DNA from: Pontederia crassipes
Lineage: Eukaryota > Streptophyta > Magnoliopsida > Commelinales > Pontederiaceae
Direction: 5' to 3'
DNA: 64,000 bases
NCBI GenBank assembly: GCA_030549335.1
Contig: CM060194.1
Location: 67,306,077-67,370,076 of the forward strand
Below are positions 1 through 11,247 of the stretch, piece after piece. Position numbers and translations under genes: made by a program. Every line of letters starts with the position of its first letter. Within the stretch, counting starts at the first letter, position 1. The notes below the pieces were generated by a model that did no database searches, was not told the origin of the DNA, and saw only the letters and a program-made list of their open reading frames with translations.

Positions 1-123
1 TTTGGTTTGAATAATACCCATTAGATAACTAATACAAATAATTATACCCAATCGAAAAAAATTATTAACATAACATATTTAACTAATAATTTTATATCGT
101 GCAGGTTATATAAATACACACAC

Positions 124-124
<1 letters not shown>

Positions 125-162
<38 letters not shown>
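125..162. repeat. (AT)n microsatellite
   Basis: A run of alternating A and T of about 38 bases, seen directly. It lies in AT-rich intergenic DNA with no gene nearby. Confidence 0.95.
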
Positions 163-169
<7 letters not shown>

Positions 170-237
170 CATATTAGAATCGTGAATAATATCAATTGAT
201 TAACTAACTAATTTAAATAATTAACATGGTAAAATAA

Positions 238-430
238 TCTATATATATTTATATTATATTAAAAGGAGAATACTTTTCATGAGAAGATAAAGATAACATT
301 TGACACATTTTATGAAGTGTCACATGTCCTGTAATTAATATGCCATATTTTAATTCATATATTTATCAACATGTCCATGCAATATTAATTTGTAGTTAGT
401 TTTTCTTAAATGATTAATTATTAGAGTTAG
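238..430 (+). mobile_element. Helitron-like 5' end fragment
   Basis: The segment opens with TC after an A and contains TATATTAAAAGGAGA followed by an ACATTTG motif. It aligns through its length to the 5' end of the Helitron at 1510, including the later TTAGAGTTAGTTAGTT-type stretch. No separate 3' terminus belonging to it was found, so it is probably a truncated sibling or an older copy broken by the neighbouring element. Confidence 0.5.
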
Positions 431-1457
431 TTAGTTAGTTACAAGATATAATAATTATCTAATTTTATTTGTTTAGTGGATACAATTATCTATAACCGTC
501 TAATAGAAAAAATGATACTTAATTATTAATCAATTCTGTAATTCCATAATTATTTTATCATAAAATTTTAATTGATTATTAGTTACCAATTTGAATGGTT
601 AATTAGTAACCATTATCCTCTAACAATATATAATTAATTAAAATATTTATCATAAACATTTGAATTGTTGATCAGTTAATAATTTAAACTTAGTAACCGC
701 TCAATTTCTCACATTATAAATACCAAGGGAAAAATCAAGTCATGTCCTCCGTATGCTCTCTTTTCTTTTGGGATTATGTCTTTTGATAGTTCTTTTATTA
801 TTGTTGTTATTGATGTCTGTGTGGCACTTGCTTATTTTGTTATATATAGTTGTGGGTTCTTTTTTTTTCCTTTTCCATACAATTAATCAATAGCTGATTA
901 ATATGTCTATGCTATTTATCCTTATTTTGTCATCCTTTCCCGTCCACTCCCTAATAAATATTGCCTTTATCTAGAAGTGTAACATATACCCAACAAACAA
1001 ATTATAGGTAGAGAAAAATACATTTGTAATAAGAAACTAATGAGATGAATATGTATGGATTTTTTTAAAAAAAAATTGTGCGGATTTGTGCTTGCCTTTA
1101 TATTTTAAATTATTTCTATGTATTTTAATATATTAGCTATGATATTCTCATACTCTTTCTCTAATTAATTTCTTTTTTTATTGAACAAATTATCATTAGT
1201 TATAATTGGTGGATGAATATATTAACTAATATGCATATTAAAATTAATTTAGTTATAATGGTAGTTATTATGCATTCAGTTATGACTTCCTAAACTTTCG
1301 TAACAAGATATAATTTAAACTAATTAGATAACTAAATACTACTAATATGATATATATTAATAAAAAAAATTTAGATTTGAAGACTATATTTTAATATAAA
1401 ATTCATCTTAATTATTATATTTGTGACTGATAAGATTCTATAAGAGTCATTTGATCT

Positions 1458-1459
<2 letters not shown>
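431..1459. other. AT-rich intergenic DNA, nothing recognised
   Basis: Very AT-rich sequence with short homopolymers. I see no coding potential, terminal repeat or RNA gene. It may be the body of the Helitron relative that starts at 238, but nothing confirms this. Confidence 0.5.

Positions 1460-1510
<51 letters not shown>
1460..1510. repeat. (TAA)n microsatellite
   Basis: About 17 tandem TAA/ATA triplets directly next to the 5' end of the Helitron. The tyrosine run on the other strand is an artefact of this repeat. Confidence 0.95.
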
Positions 1511-4046
1511 CTATATATACTATATTAAAAGGAGAGTACGTTTTTGAGAAGATGACATTTGGCAGATTTATAGAGTGCCAAAGTCCTGCAATTAACATGT
1601 CATAATTTAATTCAAATATTTATTAAATGTTCGTAGAATATTAATTTGTAAGTAGTTTTTTCTTAAAGGAGTAATTATCAGAGTTAGTTAGTTATAAATA
1701 ATTATATAATACTATTAAAATATCCATATGTATAATATTATATATTATTAAAATATTCATATGTATACCCATAATTTCTGGATATTTTAATATTAACAAA
1801 AAATTAAATTATATAGCTCTTTTTAATTTGTGTATGTTACTATATATAAAGAGAATATTATATGCACGGATAAAATGTCATTTGGCAAACAAATGCCAAC
1901 TTTGGCATAATCATAATATATTCATTTAATATATCACAATCTTTTAGTGAATGATAAATTCATAATCATAAAAGTTATTTGATGGCTATTTTTTATTTAG
2001 CAACTGAATGATGCCACCTTATAAATACTACTCAGACGAAAGAGAAACCAACTTGAATACACTTGGCATCCTCTATTTTTCTTCGTAAGATCTCTCTCTC
2101 ACACACACAGGGATTTAGCATTACTATTATGAATCTTTTTATTCTCTCTCTCTGTTATGAATATTTTTTATTTTTACATGTTCTTGAGATAATATTATAT
2201 GATTTATGAAATTTTGAATTTGTTTAGTGTATCATCAACTTAGACTCCTTACTATTCACTCTCTCACTCTCTCTGAGATAGCGATTTTTTATGAATCTTT
2301 TTATTTTCTCTCACTCACTCTCTCTCCGAGATAGTGATTTAGAATTAGTGATATGAATCTTTTTTATTTTTACATGTTCTTGAGATAATATTATATGATC
2401 TATGAAATCTTAAATTTGTTTGGAGTGTGTCATCAATTTATATTTCTTACTGTATAGATATTCTATCAATTATTTTTCCTTAATTTTTAGATCTTCTATC
2501 AATTATTTTTCTCACTTTAATATGTTCTTCTTAACCAATACAAGTATTATGATCCTTTCCTAGATTCTTATATACTTGACAATTTTTTTCATATGTTCAT
2601 TTATTAGAATATTATTCTATGTGCTATGTAAATTAATATAAGTTGGAAAGAATGAACTTAATAATTAATGCATCATGCATTATCTTTATATTGAAGGATG
2701 TCTTTTTCATGTTATTCTTTTGTTGTCATATTGTCCATTATTTTTCCTTTCAACATTATCATACTGATTACTATTATTATATTGTCCATTATATTATTGT
2801 TGTTACATATTTTAGTAGGAAAACTTTATTTTAATATACCAAAAATTCATATTTCATATCTCTGTTTTCTTTTTGTTTTCTCACTTTTTTATAATTTATA
2901 TTTATTTTGATTTCCATCACCTCTATCTAGTTTAGATTTCATATTAACTTTACTCATATGCTTGCCATCTCCATGCATTCATATGCATGCCATATCTATA
3001 AAAACTTTACCTATATCTATTAACACACAATTTATTTTGATTCAGTTGGTTGATTATTAATTTTTTTTTAAAAAAAACTACCTTTCTTTTTTAGAAGTTG
3101 TGTAATTTTTGGAAGTTTGAATTATATGGGTGATTATGAATTATTGTTACCCACTACTCCCATAACACTGTTAACTTTTTTTTTAACTTATTGATATCTT
3201 TATAAGTTAGTGACTTCTACATGCTTGATATTACTTATTTAAAATAATTCTAAACTTTTGTGGAAAAAAATATTTGCAATCTTTTGTATTGCTAACCCTA
3301 ATTACTTTGATATCTTTTACAAATACTCAATGTGTTCAATGAAAAAAATAATATGATCTAACTGATGAACACATGGCATGATATATCTAATTTAATAATT
3401 TAGTAAAAATATCATGAAAGTATAAATATTATATAATTATAATATTTAATAACTGATCTCAGAAATAACTGCAAATATTGTTTTCATAACTTAATATTCC
3501 AATTAGTTATTTACAACTAATTTTGAAAAGAATAAGTATCAAATAACATTTTTCTCAGTATCATAATAATAAATATTATTAATTAATAAAAATAATATAT
3601 TTAGTTATTAATAAATATTTAATGAATTATTATTTAAGTTGTGAAAAAGTTTCTTAATAAAATATGTCAAAAAAATCATTTATCTCTGTAATCATTTTGA
3701 ATTCAATGATTTAATTACTAAAGTTTGGCATGTTCCTGCATGAAGGTAAAATCACTTAAAATTGTAGATATATATTTTTTAAATAGAAAAATATATTAGT
3801 GTAATAATGATCTATATTATATTATCTTAACTATATACTGTATTAAAAATACCATAGCAAATAGAGAATGGTGTTTGGAAAAAAGTAGAATTTACCTTGT
3901 GTCATAACTAATTAACCCTAAACATAAATATTATATATAAATATTAGTTTTTAAAAAAAATATAATTATTAGTTATATTAAATTAAATTTTAATTATATA
4001 TATGATTAGATTTTATGACCCGCACGATGTGCGAGATATATACTAG
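1510..4046 (+). mobile_element. Non-autonomous Helitron (about 2.5 kb)
   Basis: The 5' end is TC in the sequence TCTATATATACTATATTAAA, preceded by A. The 3' end is CTAG at 4043-4046, followed by T, which matches the A/T insertion site of plant Helitrons. A small GC-rich hairpin (CGCAC, loop GAT, GTGCG) sits at 4021-4033, about 9 bases before CTAG, the usual position for this superfamily. There is no target site duplication, as expected. No RepHel helicase reading frame is present, so it would rely on an enzyme from elsewhere. Both ends are seen in sequence; that they belong to one insertion is inferred. Confidence 0.7.
2150..2470 (+). repeat. Direct repeat of about 196 bp inside the Helitron
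   Basis: The stretch TTTTTACATGTTCTTGAGAT occurs near 2171 and again near 2367, each time followed by the same ATATTATATGAT context, a GAAAT..TTTG tail and CT-rich runs. This looks like a simple internal duplication, with CT and CA microsatellites around 2090-2340. Confidence 0.75.
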
Positions 4047-4464
4047 TGTGATTTAAAAGTGGACCAATCTGGTCGATTCAATCGAATCAGTATTCGATTT
4101 AATCTGGTTCATTATAATTATCTTTTTAAGAAAATGAGATGAACTAGTTCGAGCGGATAAAATTGGAAAATCAGTTCAAAGTTCAAACCTATATTTTTTA
4201 TCGACAAAAAGTTGTGTGAAAATTTATATTTAAGAACAGAAATTGGGGAAAAAATATGAAATAGGATAGATTATGACGTGTGAATTAGAGAAAACAATAA
4301 TAAGAAAAAATAAATTTGAAATTTGTGTGGCACAAATGAAAAGTAGAGAAATAAAGAAAAATCTAAAGAGAAAATGTTAAAAATAATTACAACAAGGAAA
4401 TTATAAAATGAAAAGTATTATAACGAATGAATCATTAAAAAAATAGGAAAAATATTTTTTTATA
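4047..4464. other. AT-rich spacer, possible degraded hAT-type MITE
   Basis: The start holds repeated GGTCGATTCAATCGAAT-like dyads of the kind seen in small hAT-related elements, but no clean terminal repeats or target duplication could be set. Nothing coding is seen. Confidence 0.35.
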
Positions 4465-5640
4465 TTTAAATTTATAAATGATGATTAATATGTCATTATT
4501 CAATTACTTTTTTTTACTTTTATTTATAATATACTTCGATCAAATCGATCGAGCCATTGGTTGGTTGATTTCTAAGATTGATGGTTAGATTTAAAAAATA
4601 TTGCTAGTGACACAAGTTTTTCTCTCTTGATAGTCAAATCCCTATCAAGAAAATTCAAAGGAGGAGCTGAATCTACTCACTTTGTACTTGTCCATTTCTG
4701 AGATAACAATTTGTAGACAACACATCCAACAACTTTCATGTCATACAGTCATTTTTATGGTAATGCACTACAAAACATCCGGTATCTTAAGACAGCTACT
4801 CGTATCTTAGGCGTAGAGTATTCTCATCCATTTTTTTAGATCAAATCAAAGTCCCTATAAAACAGTGGGCGATGAGAGTTCATCCGAGATCAAGGCTTCT
4901 TTCTTATTTTTAAGTTTGTTCCAAAAAAAAAATCTATTAAGAGTCACTCCTAACTCAGATTCCCATCGAGGACGAATTACGGACGATCACAGGCCAATCT
5001 TGAGTCACACTGATTCGATTTTTTTTTTTAAATTGTTTCCCGGCCTAGTAAGTAATCAGGCAGGGGTTTCATTTCGTGAGACTCGGTGGCCGGATTATAA
5101 AATTCTGAACCATGTCGTGATCCGATAATAATAATATTTTAAATATATTATATTTATGTTAACTTTAATTCAATTTTTATATTTTATTATATATCTTAAA
5201 CATAATCTATATTATACTATTATATATATAATTTAATTAATAAGTATTATATTTATATAATAATAATATTTATTTATTTATTATGATCAAATTGCAACCA
5301 TTAATAATTTCTGAATTTTTGTCTCAGTTTAATCTGGACGTCCCAATCCTAGTTTTGCGAAAAAATCGGACGGATCATCTAAAATCATTTCGAACTCGGA
5401 TTTGCTCATCTATGACGAATGGTTCCTTCTACTTTTTTTCATTTCCCAAATTATTGATAGAAAAAAATTTGAAAAAAAAAGTTCAACCAATGCGCATTCA
5501 AGAGGTTTAATTCGTCTTGGCCCTTCAACTGAATTTTTGGTAACTATGTACATATTGCATAATTAATAATACTTTAAATATATCTATATATGTTAATGAA
5601 GAGCCCCAGTCACATAGATTGTATAATAATAAATAAAATT
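4465..5640 (+). repeat. Array unit remnant upstream of copy 1 (downstream-type block)
   Basis: 4465-4790 matches the block downstream of gene copy 5 (about 60800-61100), including GACACAAGTTTTTCTCTC and TCATACAGTCATTTTTATGG. 4790-4920 and 5412-5640 match the blocks downstream of copies 2 and 3 (CTCATATTTTAGGCGTAGAG, TTCAACCAATG, ATCTATATATGTTAATGAAG). The order implies that another gene copy once lay, or still lies, to the left of the window. About 490 bp at 4923-5411 is absent from the paralogous blocks and must be an insertion of unknown type. Confidence 0.65.
4923..5411. mobile_element. Unclassified insertion in the array unit
   Basis: Comparison with the paralogous blocks at about 20270 and 32210 shows extra DNA here between the poly-A-rich TTTGTTCC side and the ATGACGAATGG side. 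It contains repeated GAACTCGGATT/GACTCAGATTCC-like motifs. I could not find clear terminal repeats or a target duplication, so the class is open. Confidence 0.4.
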
Positions 5641-8590
5641 TCTTAAATCAGTTAATCACTTGATTATGGAATAATATAAATGCATCCCATTGAAAGTTAG
5701 ATGACTTTGGCGATTGTAAACTTCTTGTGTGCTTCTGTAATTGACTAAACAGTTTGTTTTTTCTGTTCCAGAACACAATTTCACAACACTGTGCTTGGAT
5801 TGTTTAGGATTGGTGGCGTGAAAGAAAAATGTTAGAACTTTTGAGAAGCGTATGAAGATGATACGCTTGGGCTTGACTTTCATGTTGCATGAATATGCCA
5901 TGACTGATACTCTATAATTTTATCTTGTGTAGTGAAAGAAACACATTGTGAATACTTTTTCTTTTATTTTGACAACTTCTTACGTAAAAGTGTCAAAGTC
6001 TTTGATAGTAGTTTTTTTAATTCAACGCCCCCAAAATTCACCTACTAAAATGTGACATTTGAGTTATTTTGGGAGACATTACCTAGATGTAATTCTTCTT
6101 GGACTTTCACAATGTAATAAGACAATAAGATAAAAATACAAAATGGTCTAATTTATAATAACCGATAGTAATCTAATTATCATTAATATTATGGAAACTA
6201 ATAATTTTTCGATTATGAAAAGTCCTCTATGACATACTAAAAAGGAGCTATAATATCATAGTAGCAATAATGATAATAAAATAATAAATTTAATGACAGA
6301 CTCCCATGTGCAATTAAAAATACCACAGACTTTAGTTATATGTGAAATTATAACACATGAATTTGAAATATCCATAATCAATTACGACTAGTATATGAAA
6401 TATCTTAAGCATAATAAAATTAACGTTTAAGTCACAATCATCATCACATGAAATAATAATTCTTTACTTTTCTTTTTATTATTTTTTATTCTTTTCTATA
6501 TTTTTTCATTATTTCTTTTCTTACCAATTACTGTTTGATATTGCACAATATTTTTTTTATTTTGAACAATGTCTAATGAAGAACTTATTGTAGACGAGCT
6601 CAACTTCTTTTATTGTGAACATATATCTATAAAAAGAATCAAAGTGGATCAAACTATCACCACGTGAATGTTTATTTACTTACAAAAAGTTTCGATGGCC
6701 GCATAGGTATTCAAGTAGGACCGTAAGAATTCACATTCTTTAATTATTCTTTAAACAATCAATGCAGATAATGATATCATTTGACATCATGCACCCAAAT
6801 AAGAGCAAAATGATCATTTGGCGATAAAAAAATTAGATAATCAAGTCAAATAATCAATTCATAATTCAGGCCGAGCATAAATAAACTGACTTAATTTAGC
6901 ATAACTCGGGTCAAATTGTATGCGACACGAGTTGGATTCAGGAAATCCTATTTTAACATATGCAATTAAAACTCGAGTCAAATTAGAGGTGGCTGGAAGA
7001 GTGTGATGATACCAAAAGCTATTCCTTTTTGCGCCGGCAGGGTCATGTGACACCTATAGCACTGTTCACGCGTCAACCCTTTTTTTCAACTTTTTTTGAA
7101 GTGATGTTTATCTTTTTAATCAAATTTTTCTTATGATATTTTCTCTCTCCTATATTTATCACATAAAATGTTTAATATATTATATATAATATATTTATTA
7201 TAAAAAATCATTTGATATATTTATTATTTCTATTTTGATAAAAGTTATTTATTATGAATATTATTTACTATATTTGGGAGTGAAAATAGTTCGGACCGGG
7301 TCGAGGTTTCAGTTCAAAAAATCATCCCCTATTTTTTGGATCGGACTTTTAAATTTAAAAAACTACTCTAAACCATTTTAAAAAATAAAAATCACCCTTT
7401 AGCGGGTTGATTTTTTTGGATAATTTTTTTCCGGGACCTAATTTTATGAGAAATTTTAAAATATATATAATAAGTTAAAATTGACATAAATGTGTTTAAT
7501 TTTATATTAAATAATAAATATACTAATAAAATTTTAAAGTTATGAAATTAAAGTTTGATAATATAATAGAAAATTACAAAATTTTATACAAAAAATATTA
7601 TATCTATAATAAAAATGGATAACTTATGAATTAATTATATAAATAAAAAGTAGACTCCACGATCCTCTACGATTTTTTCGATGGGACTCTAATTTTAGCG
7701 GATGAATTTTAATTTGTTAAAAACTATCTTAAATCATATTTGAGTTCCTAAATTTTTATTTTTTTCGATTCGATTTTCGGGTTGGGTAAATCTTTCGGAT
7801 TGATCGAGTTTTTCTTACATCCATAACCATATGTTAATAATATATTATTTCTAAACAAATTAACATAAAATTTTAATTTATAATCAATATTTGTTAATTA
7901 GTAAAATTGTATTGTGTTTCCATAATTCTTATATTTACAAAAATACTTATTAAGATTTATTTATCACAACAACCTTTTTTTTTATCTCACATCAATTTTA
8001 ATTTTTCATTGTAATAAAATTTCACTTTCGTCCGAACACACACCAAATTAATCTTTCAATTTAATTATTACTCTTCTACGTTATTAGCAGTATCATGCGT
8101 GGGAAATATAGAAAATGTCCAAATAATGTTTTCACCCAGGCTTCCGCTCTATTTTAGTATGAAAATAATATAGCGAATAATATGTCGTTCCCGCAATCTA
8201 GCAACGTCATCATATTGTTATTCTTTATAAGGAGTTTTAAATTTGAAAACGGGGGAATATCGAATTACTGGAAGCAGCACAAATAAAAAAATTTCCCCTT
8301 TGTATATCTTTTTTTCAATAGTTAAAGGATCAGTTTTGTACCAATATATTTATTCTATTAATTAATTAACTTATCAGCTAATACTGAAAAATTAAATTAA
8401 CAGTATTAATATGACTACTATATTTTGTAAAGGGAGATAACTATTTTGGAGTTAAGAATATAATTATTCTATTATAATATCTTTTTTGAAATTTGTATGA
8501 GTAATAAGCAAATTCTAATTGAAAGCTGGAAATTACTTATCTCTAAAAAAACTACTGTTTCCAAGTATATATATATATATATATGTATTA
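5565..8590 (+). repeat. Segmental duplicate of 34145-37245
   Basis: From ATCTATATATGTTAATGAAG onward this 3-kb block runs collinear with 34145-37245 at roughly nine matches in ten by eye, with small indels. Part of it (5565-5990) also matches 21745-22180 in the copy 2 unit. It holds no reading frame I can defend. It includes an older MITE at 7272-7826 that is shared by both long copies and so predates this duplication. Confidence 0.85.
7272..7826. mobile_element. hAT-like MITE, copy in unit 1
   Basis: Starts near GGGAGTGAAAATAG and ends near GAGTTTTTCTTACATCC, so the ends are imperfect inverted repeats (compare GGGGGTGAAAG and CTAACACC in the duplicate at 35903-36480). The interior has GACCGGGTCGA and GATTCGATTTTCGGG dyads. 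No transposase is present. It is shared with unit 4, so it was inserted before that duplication. Confidence 0.5.
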
Positions 8591-8674
8591 TGGCAAAGGT
8601 GAATTAGTAGAATAACTCATATAATAAGTTAGAATAAAACTCTATTCCAGCGTGAGAGAATACTATTATTTTTT

Positions 8675-9577
8675 GATTTAATGGGGGTCATTACGCCTTG
8701 TATGGCATGTGACCCCCATGTGCATCAATATCCACTGTCCGATTACATCGGATAATGAGCGATGCGATGCGTGACCACATTCCCTCCCTTTCTCCGATTT
8801 CTTCTTCCCCTTCTCTGATTACCTCCCCTTCTCCGATCTCTTCTTCCCCGCCTTCCCTCCGAGCACCGCTGCCGTTGCCGTCGTTGCCGCCACCGGCACC
8901 TCTGAGCGTCGTCATCATCGCCGGCCCCCGACCAGACCTCTGCAATGTCCTCCGACCTTCCCTCGCCGTCCTTGTCGTCAATCGGAGAGAAGGGGAAGAG
9001 CAGATTGCAACACTCGCCTTGCCGGATCCTCGCAATGAGGCCGCCCTCGCCTTGTCTGTCGTCCTCGCCTCATCGCTTCGGCGTCGCCATCGCCGGATCG
9101 GGGAGAAAGGGGGAGAGATGGAATCGCCTCGCAGCTGCCGTCGCCAAGCTACTCACGCCTCGCCCCTGTCGCCTCGCCGCAGCCATCGTCGCCTTGCCGC
9201 TCGTGTCTCGCAGCCACGATTCACCGCTTGCACCTCGCCACTCGTGTCTCGCAGTCGCCGGTGCGATTCACCGCTTGCACCTCGCCGTCATTGCCTCGCC
9301 GCTCGTGTCTCGCAGTCGCCGTCGCAATTCACCGCTCGCATCTCGCCGTCGTCGCCTCGCCGCTAGATCTCGCCGCCGCTGTCGTCTCACCGCTCCCATC
9401 TCGACGCCATCATGATTCACCGCTCGCACATCGCCGCCGTCGCCTCACCGATCCCACCTTGCCTCTCGCGCTTCGTCGTTCGTGCGTCGTCATCGCCCAC
9501 CATCCAATTAGATCGGACAATGGACAGTGGCGTATGGGGGTCATACGCCATACAAGGCGTATGACCCCCATTAAATA
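8675..9577. mobile_element. Mutator-like non-autonomous element with hairpin ends
   Basis: About 903 bp flanked by an 11-bp duplication TATTATTTTTT (8664-8674 and 9578-9588). The paralogous site near 38595 has the single copy and no insert. Terminal inverted repeats of roughly 80 bp begin ATTTAATGGGGGTCAT. The right end also folds on itself: 14-bp arms at 9536-9549 and 9556-9569 around a 6-base loop; the left end folds likewise but imperfectly. The interior is GC-rich with CGCCGTCGCC-like triplets and has no similarity I recognise to a transposase. Target length and long ends suggest the Mutator superfamily, and the GC-rich core could be captured host DNA as in Pack-MULEs (inference). Confidence 0.8.
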
Positions 9578-9588
9578 TATTATTTTTT

Positions 9589-10052
9589 ATACAGTTCCTT
9601 TCTAAGTCTCTTTATAATGGAACCACCGCGGACCAAAATGCCCTTAGAACGGATGCTCGGAGCCTCCCCAACGAGGCACCCACGTCTTTTACTTGCGTTT
9701 TTCCCACCGAAAAAAAAATATCAACAATTTCTTTCTTCCTTCCTTCCTTTTTATGAAGGTGTTGGCACCAATTTGTCAATGCATCAGAAACACAACGACG
9801 TTTTGCTTGCAAGGAAGAAGTGGCTATGTAAATTCATTTCCGTCCATTCGCGTACGGACATGCAATTAAGTTATCTTTCTTCCCACGAAATCATATACTT
9901 CAATTAAACAATTTAATTGATGATGCTACATCTAAAGTCCAAGTCGGATATCAATTAACTTACGCCACAAGTTTCTGAGCATGCATATAAAACAGGTTAA
10001 GTACATATGACTAGCCTCGGCTCAAGATAGAGTAGCTGACAGTGCATGAAAC
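9589..10052 (+). promoter_or_regulatory. Promoter region of gene copy 1 with RY-TATA motif
   Basis: TATAAAA at 9986-9992 lies about 60 bp before the ATG at 10053. It is fused to an RY-like CATGCA just upstream (CATGCATATAA), an arrangement kept in copies 2, 3 and 4. The block from about 9750 is closely conserved before copies 3 and 4 (AAGTCCAAGTCGGATAT, CACAAGTTTCTGAG). An out-of-frame ATG at 10046 precedes the start. Confidence 0.65.
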
Positions 10053-10355
10053 ATGGCAAGATGGTTGCTTGCAGCTGTCGGCAACGCCTACGGAGCCAAT
10101 TCAGCTGTGCAGGCGTCCAGCGCGCTCTTCATACTCTTCGCAGTTCTCGCGACGATCTCTATCTCAGCGGTGGTTGTGTTCAACTGTGGAGACAGCGGTA
10201 AGCGAAGGCGTCACTACGGCGATGGCGGCGGCGGCGGCGGTGGTGATGGCGGAGGAGGCGACGGCGGTGGTGGTGGTGGTGGTGATGGCGGAGGCGGCGG
10301 CGGAGGTTGCGGTGGAGGTGGCGGCGATGGCGGTGGCGGCGGCGGTGGATGTTAA
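10053..10355 (+). CDS. Small membrane-anchored glycine-rich protein, copy 1
   Basis: Encodes about 100 residues. Residues 1-20 (MARWLLAAVGNAYGANSAVQ) are followed by a hydrophobic segment at about 24-44 (ALFILFAVLATISISAVVVF), then NCGD, a short basic patch (GKRRRHY) and a tail of Gly runs spaced by Asp with one internal Cys, ending in Gly-Cys. This start is chosen because the N-terminus is conserved in copies 1, 2, 4 and 5. Context: one of five + strand copies, with its own TATA box. Gly/Cys tails behind one membrane segment are common in small plant glycine-rich proteins, but I do not recognise a named family, so a function at the membrane or wall is a guess. A longer overlapping frame from GTG 10042 is a shadow. 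GTAAGCG after the Cys-Gly-Asp-Ser-Gly region resembles a splice donor, but the open tail conserved in copy 4 argues for an intronless gene. Confidence 0.75.
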   Translation: MARWLLAAVGNAYGANSAVQASSALFILFAVLATISISAVVVFNCGDSGKRRRHYGDGGGGGGGDGGGGDGGGGGGGDGGGGGGGCGGGGGDGGGGGGGC

Positions 10356-11247
10356 GGGGTTGGCTGGCTATCGGTATGATCATTTAAGTCTTTGGACGAA
10401 TACATCTGTATGCGTGGTACTGTTTTTCCTTTACGCTTGTTTCACTTTTCTGATCCAAACACACAGCGCATGTAATTATTAAAGACGACGTTCTCTACAA
10501 TTTATTGAAGGTTTAAAATTTTATTTTCTGTTCTCCAAAATTTATTGAAGGTTTAAAATTTTCTTTTCTGTTTATGTGTGTTTCAAATCATGATATAAAC
10601 ACCCATTGATCGATGTGTGTGTGTGTGTCCAAGGGGGAGAAAAATTGAAATCTAACGAGTGATTCATAGCACTTTGATCTACGAGTACTCTGGCCATTGG
10701 ACAAGGGGCCCTTCATTGCAGAACGGCAAGAAGACCAACTACTAATTTACTAACATGGCTTCAGATGCCAAATTACGTCCCAAAGGATGAGAATATATAA
10801 TGATATTTTAAAAAAAAATAAAAATATTAATTGAGACATACAGAGTAATTTATCCTCTCACATAGTCATGACGATAAAATCAATCCGAAAAATAGTAATG
10901 ACGATGATCCAACAGCTTGTGTTATTTCTATCACTCCAAAACCGATAGAGGATTTCTTGCAAACGAATGATCTTTTTATTTGATTAAATTGGATATTAAA
11001 TTATAATTTCATTTCAGCTTGTTTTAATACTTTTTGTTTAATTAAGTCTCGAGTTCAAATTTATAAGACATTTTTTTTTGTTAAATGTCGTAGTATATAC
11101 CATAGTGAAAATTTCATTAGATCCAACAGCTTGTATGTATGGCGGCGGGAAAAAAAAAGTAGTTGCAAATTGCACGATTGGAAAGTAGTTGCAAAGCATC
11201 CGATATATTAAAACAGCAATTCATATTTTTAGGTGTAGAGTAATGTT
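10356..11247 (+). other. 3' UTR and conserved downstream block, copy 1
   Basis: Starts with TTGGCTGGCTATCGGTATGA, which follows the stop in copies 3 and 4 as well, so it is probably 3' UTR. A 40-bp stretch around 10495-10570 (ATTTATTGAAGGTTTAAAAT) is duplicated in tandem here but single in copies 2-4. Further on, CATGGCTTCAGATGCCAAAT, AGTCATGACGATGA and the AAGTAGTTGCAAATTGCACG stretch recur in the units of copies 2, 3 and 4. No reading frame is conserved. Confidence 0.6.

Noticed and set aside
1371-1598. Frame with a long tyrosine run
   Set aside because: Produced by the (TAA)n microsatellite read on the opposite strand.
4765-4785. CACTACAAAACATCC considered as a CACTA terminus
   Set aside because: No matching inverted end or 3-bp duplication was found, and the paralogue at 61090 shows ordinary unit sequence.
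4865-5128. 87-residue frame in the unit left of copy 1
   Set aside because: It crosses from array unit sequence into an unclassified insertion, has homopolymer runs and no match I recognise.
8755-9415. Overlapping Ser/Arg/Pro-rich frames on both strands
   Set aside because: All lie inside the Mutator-like element, in three frames at once, as expected for CGCCGTCGCC-type repeats without stops.
10042-10482. 146-residue frame overlapping gene copy 1
   Set aside because: It begins at GTG, is Ala/Val-rich only because it reads the Gly repeats one base over, and its start is not an ATG. The frame at 39047 before copy 4 is the same shadow.
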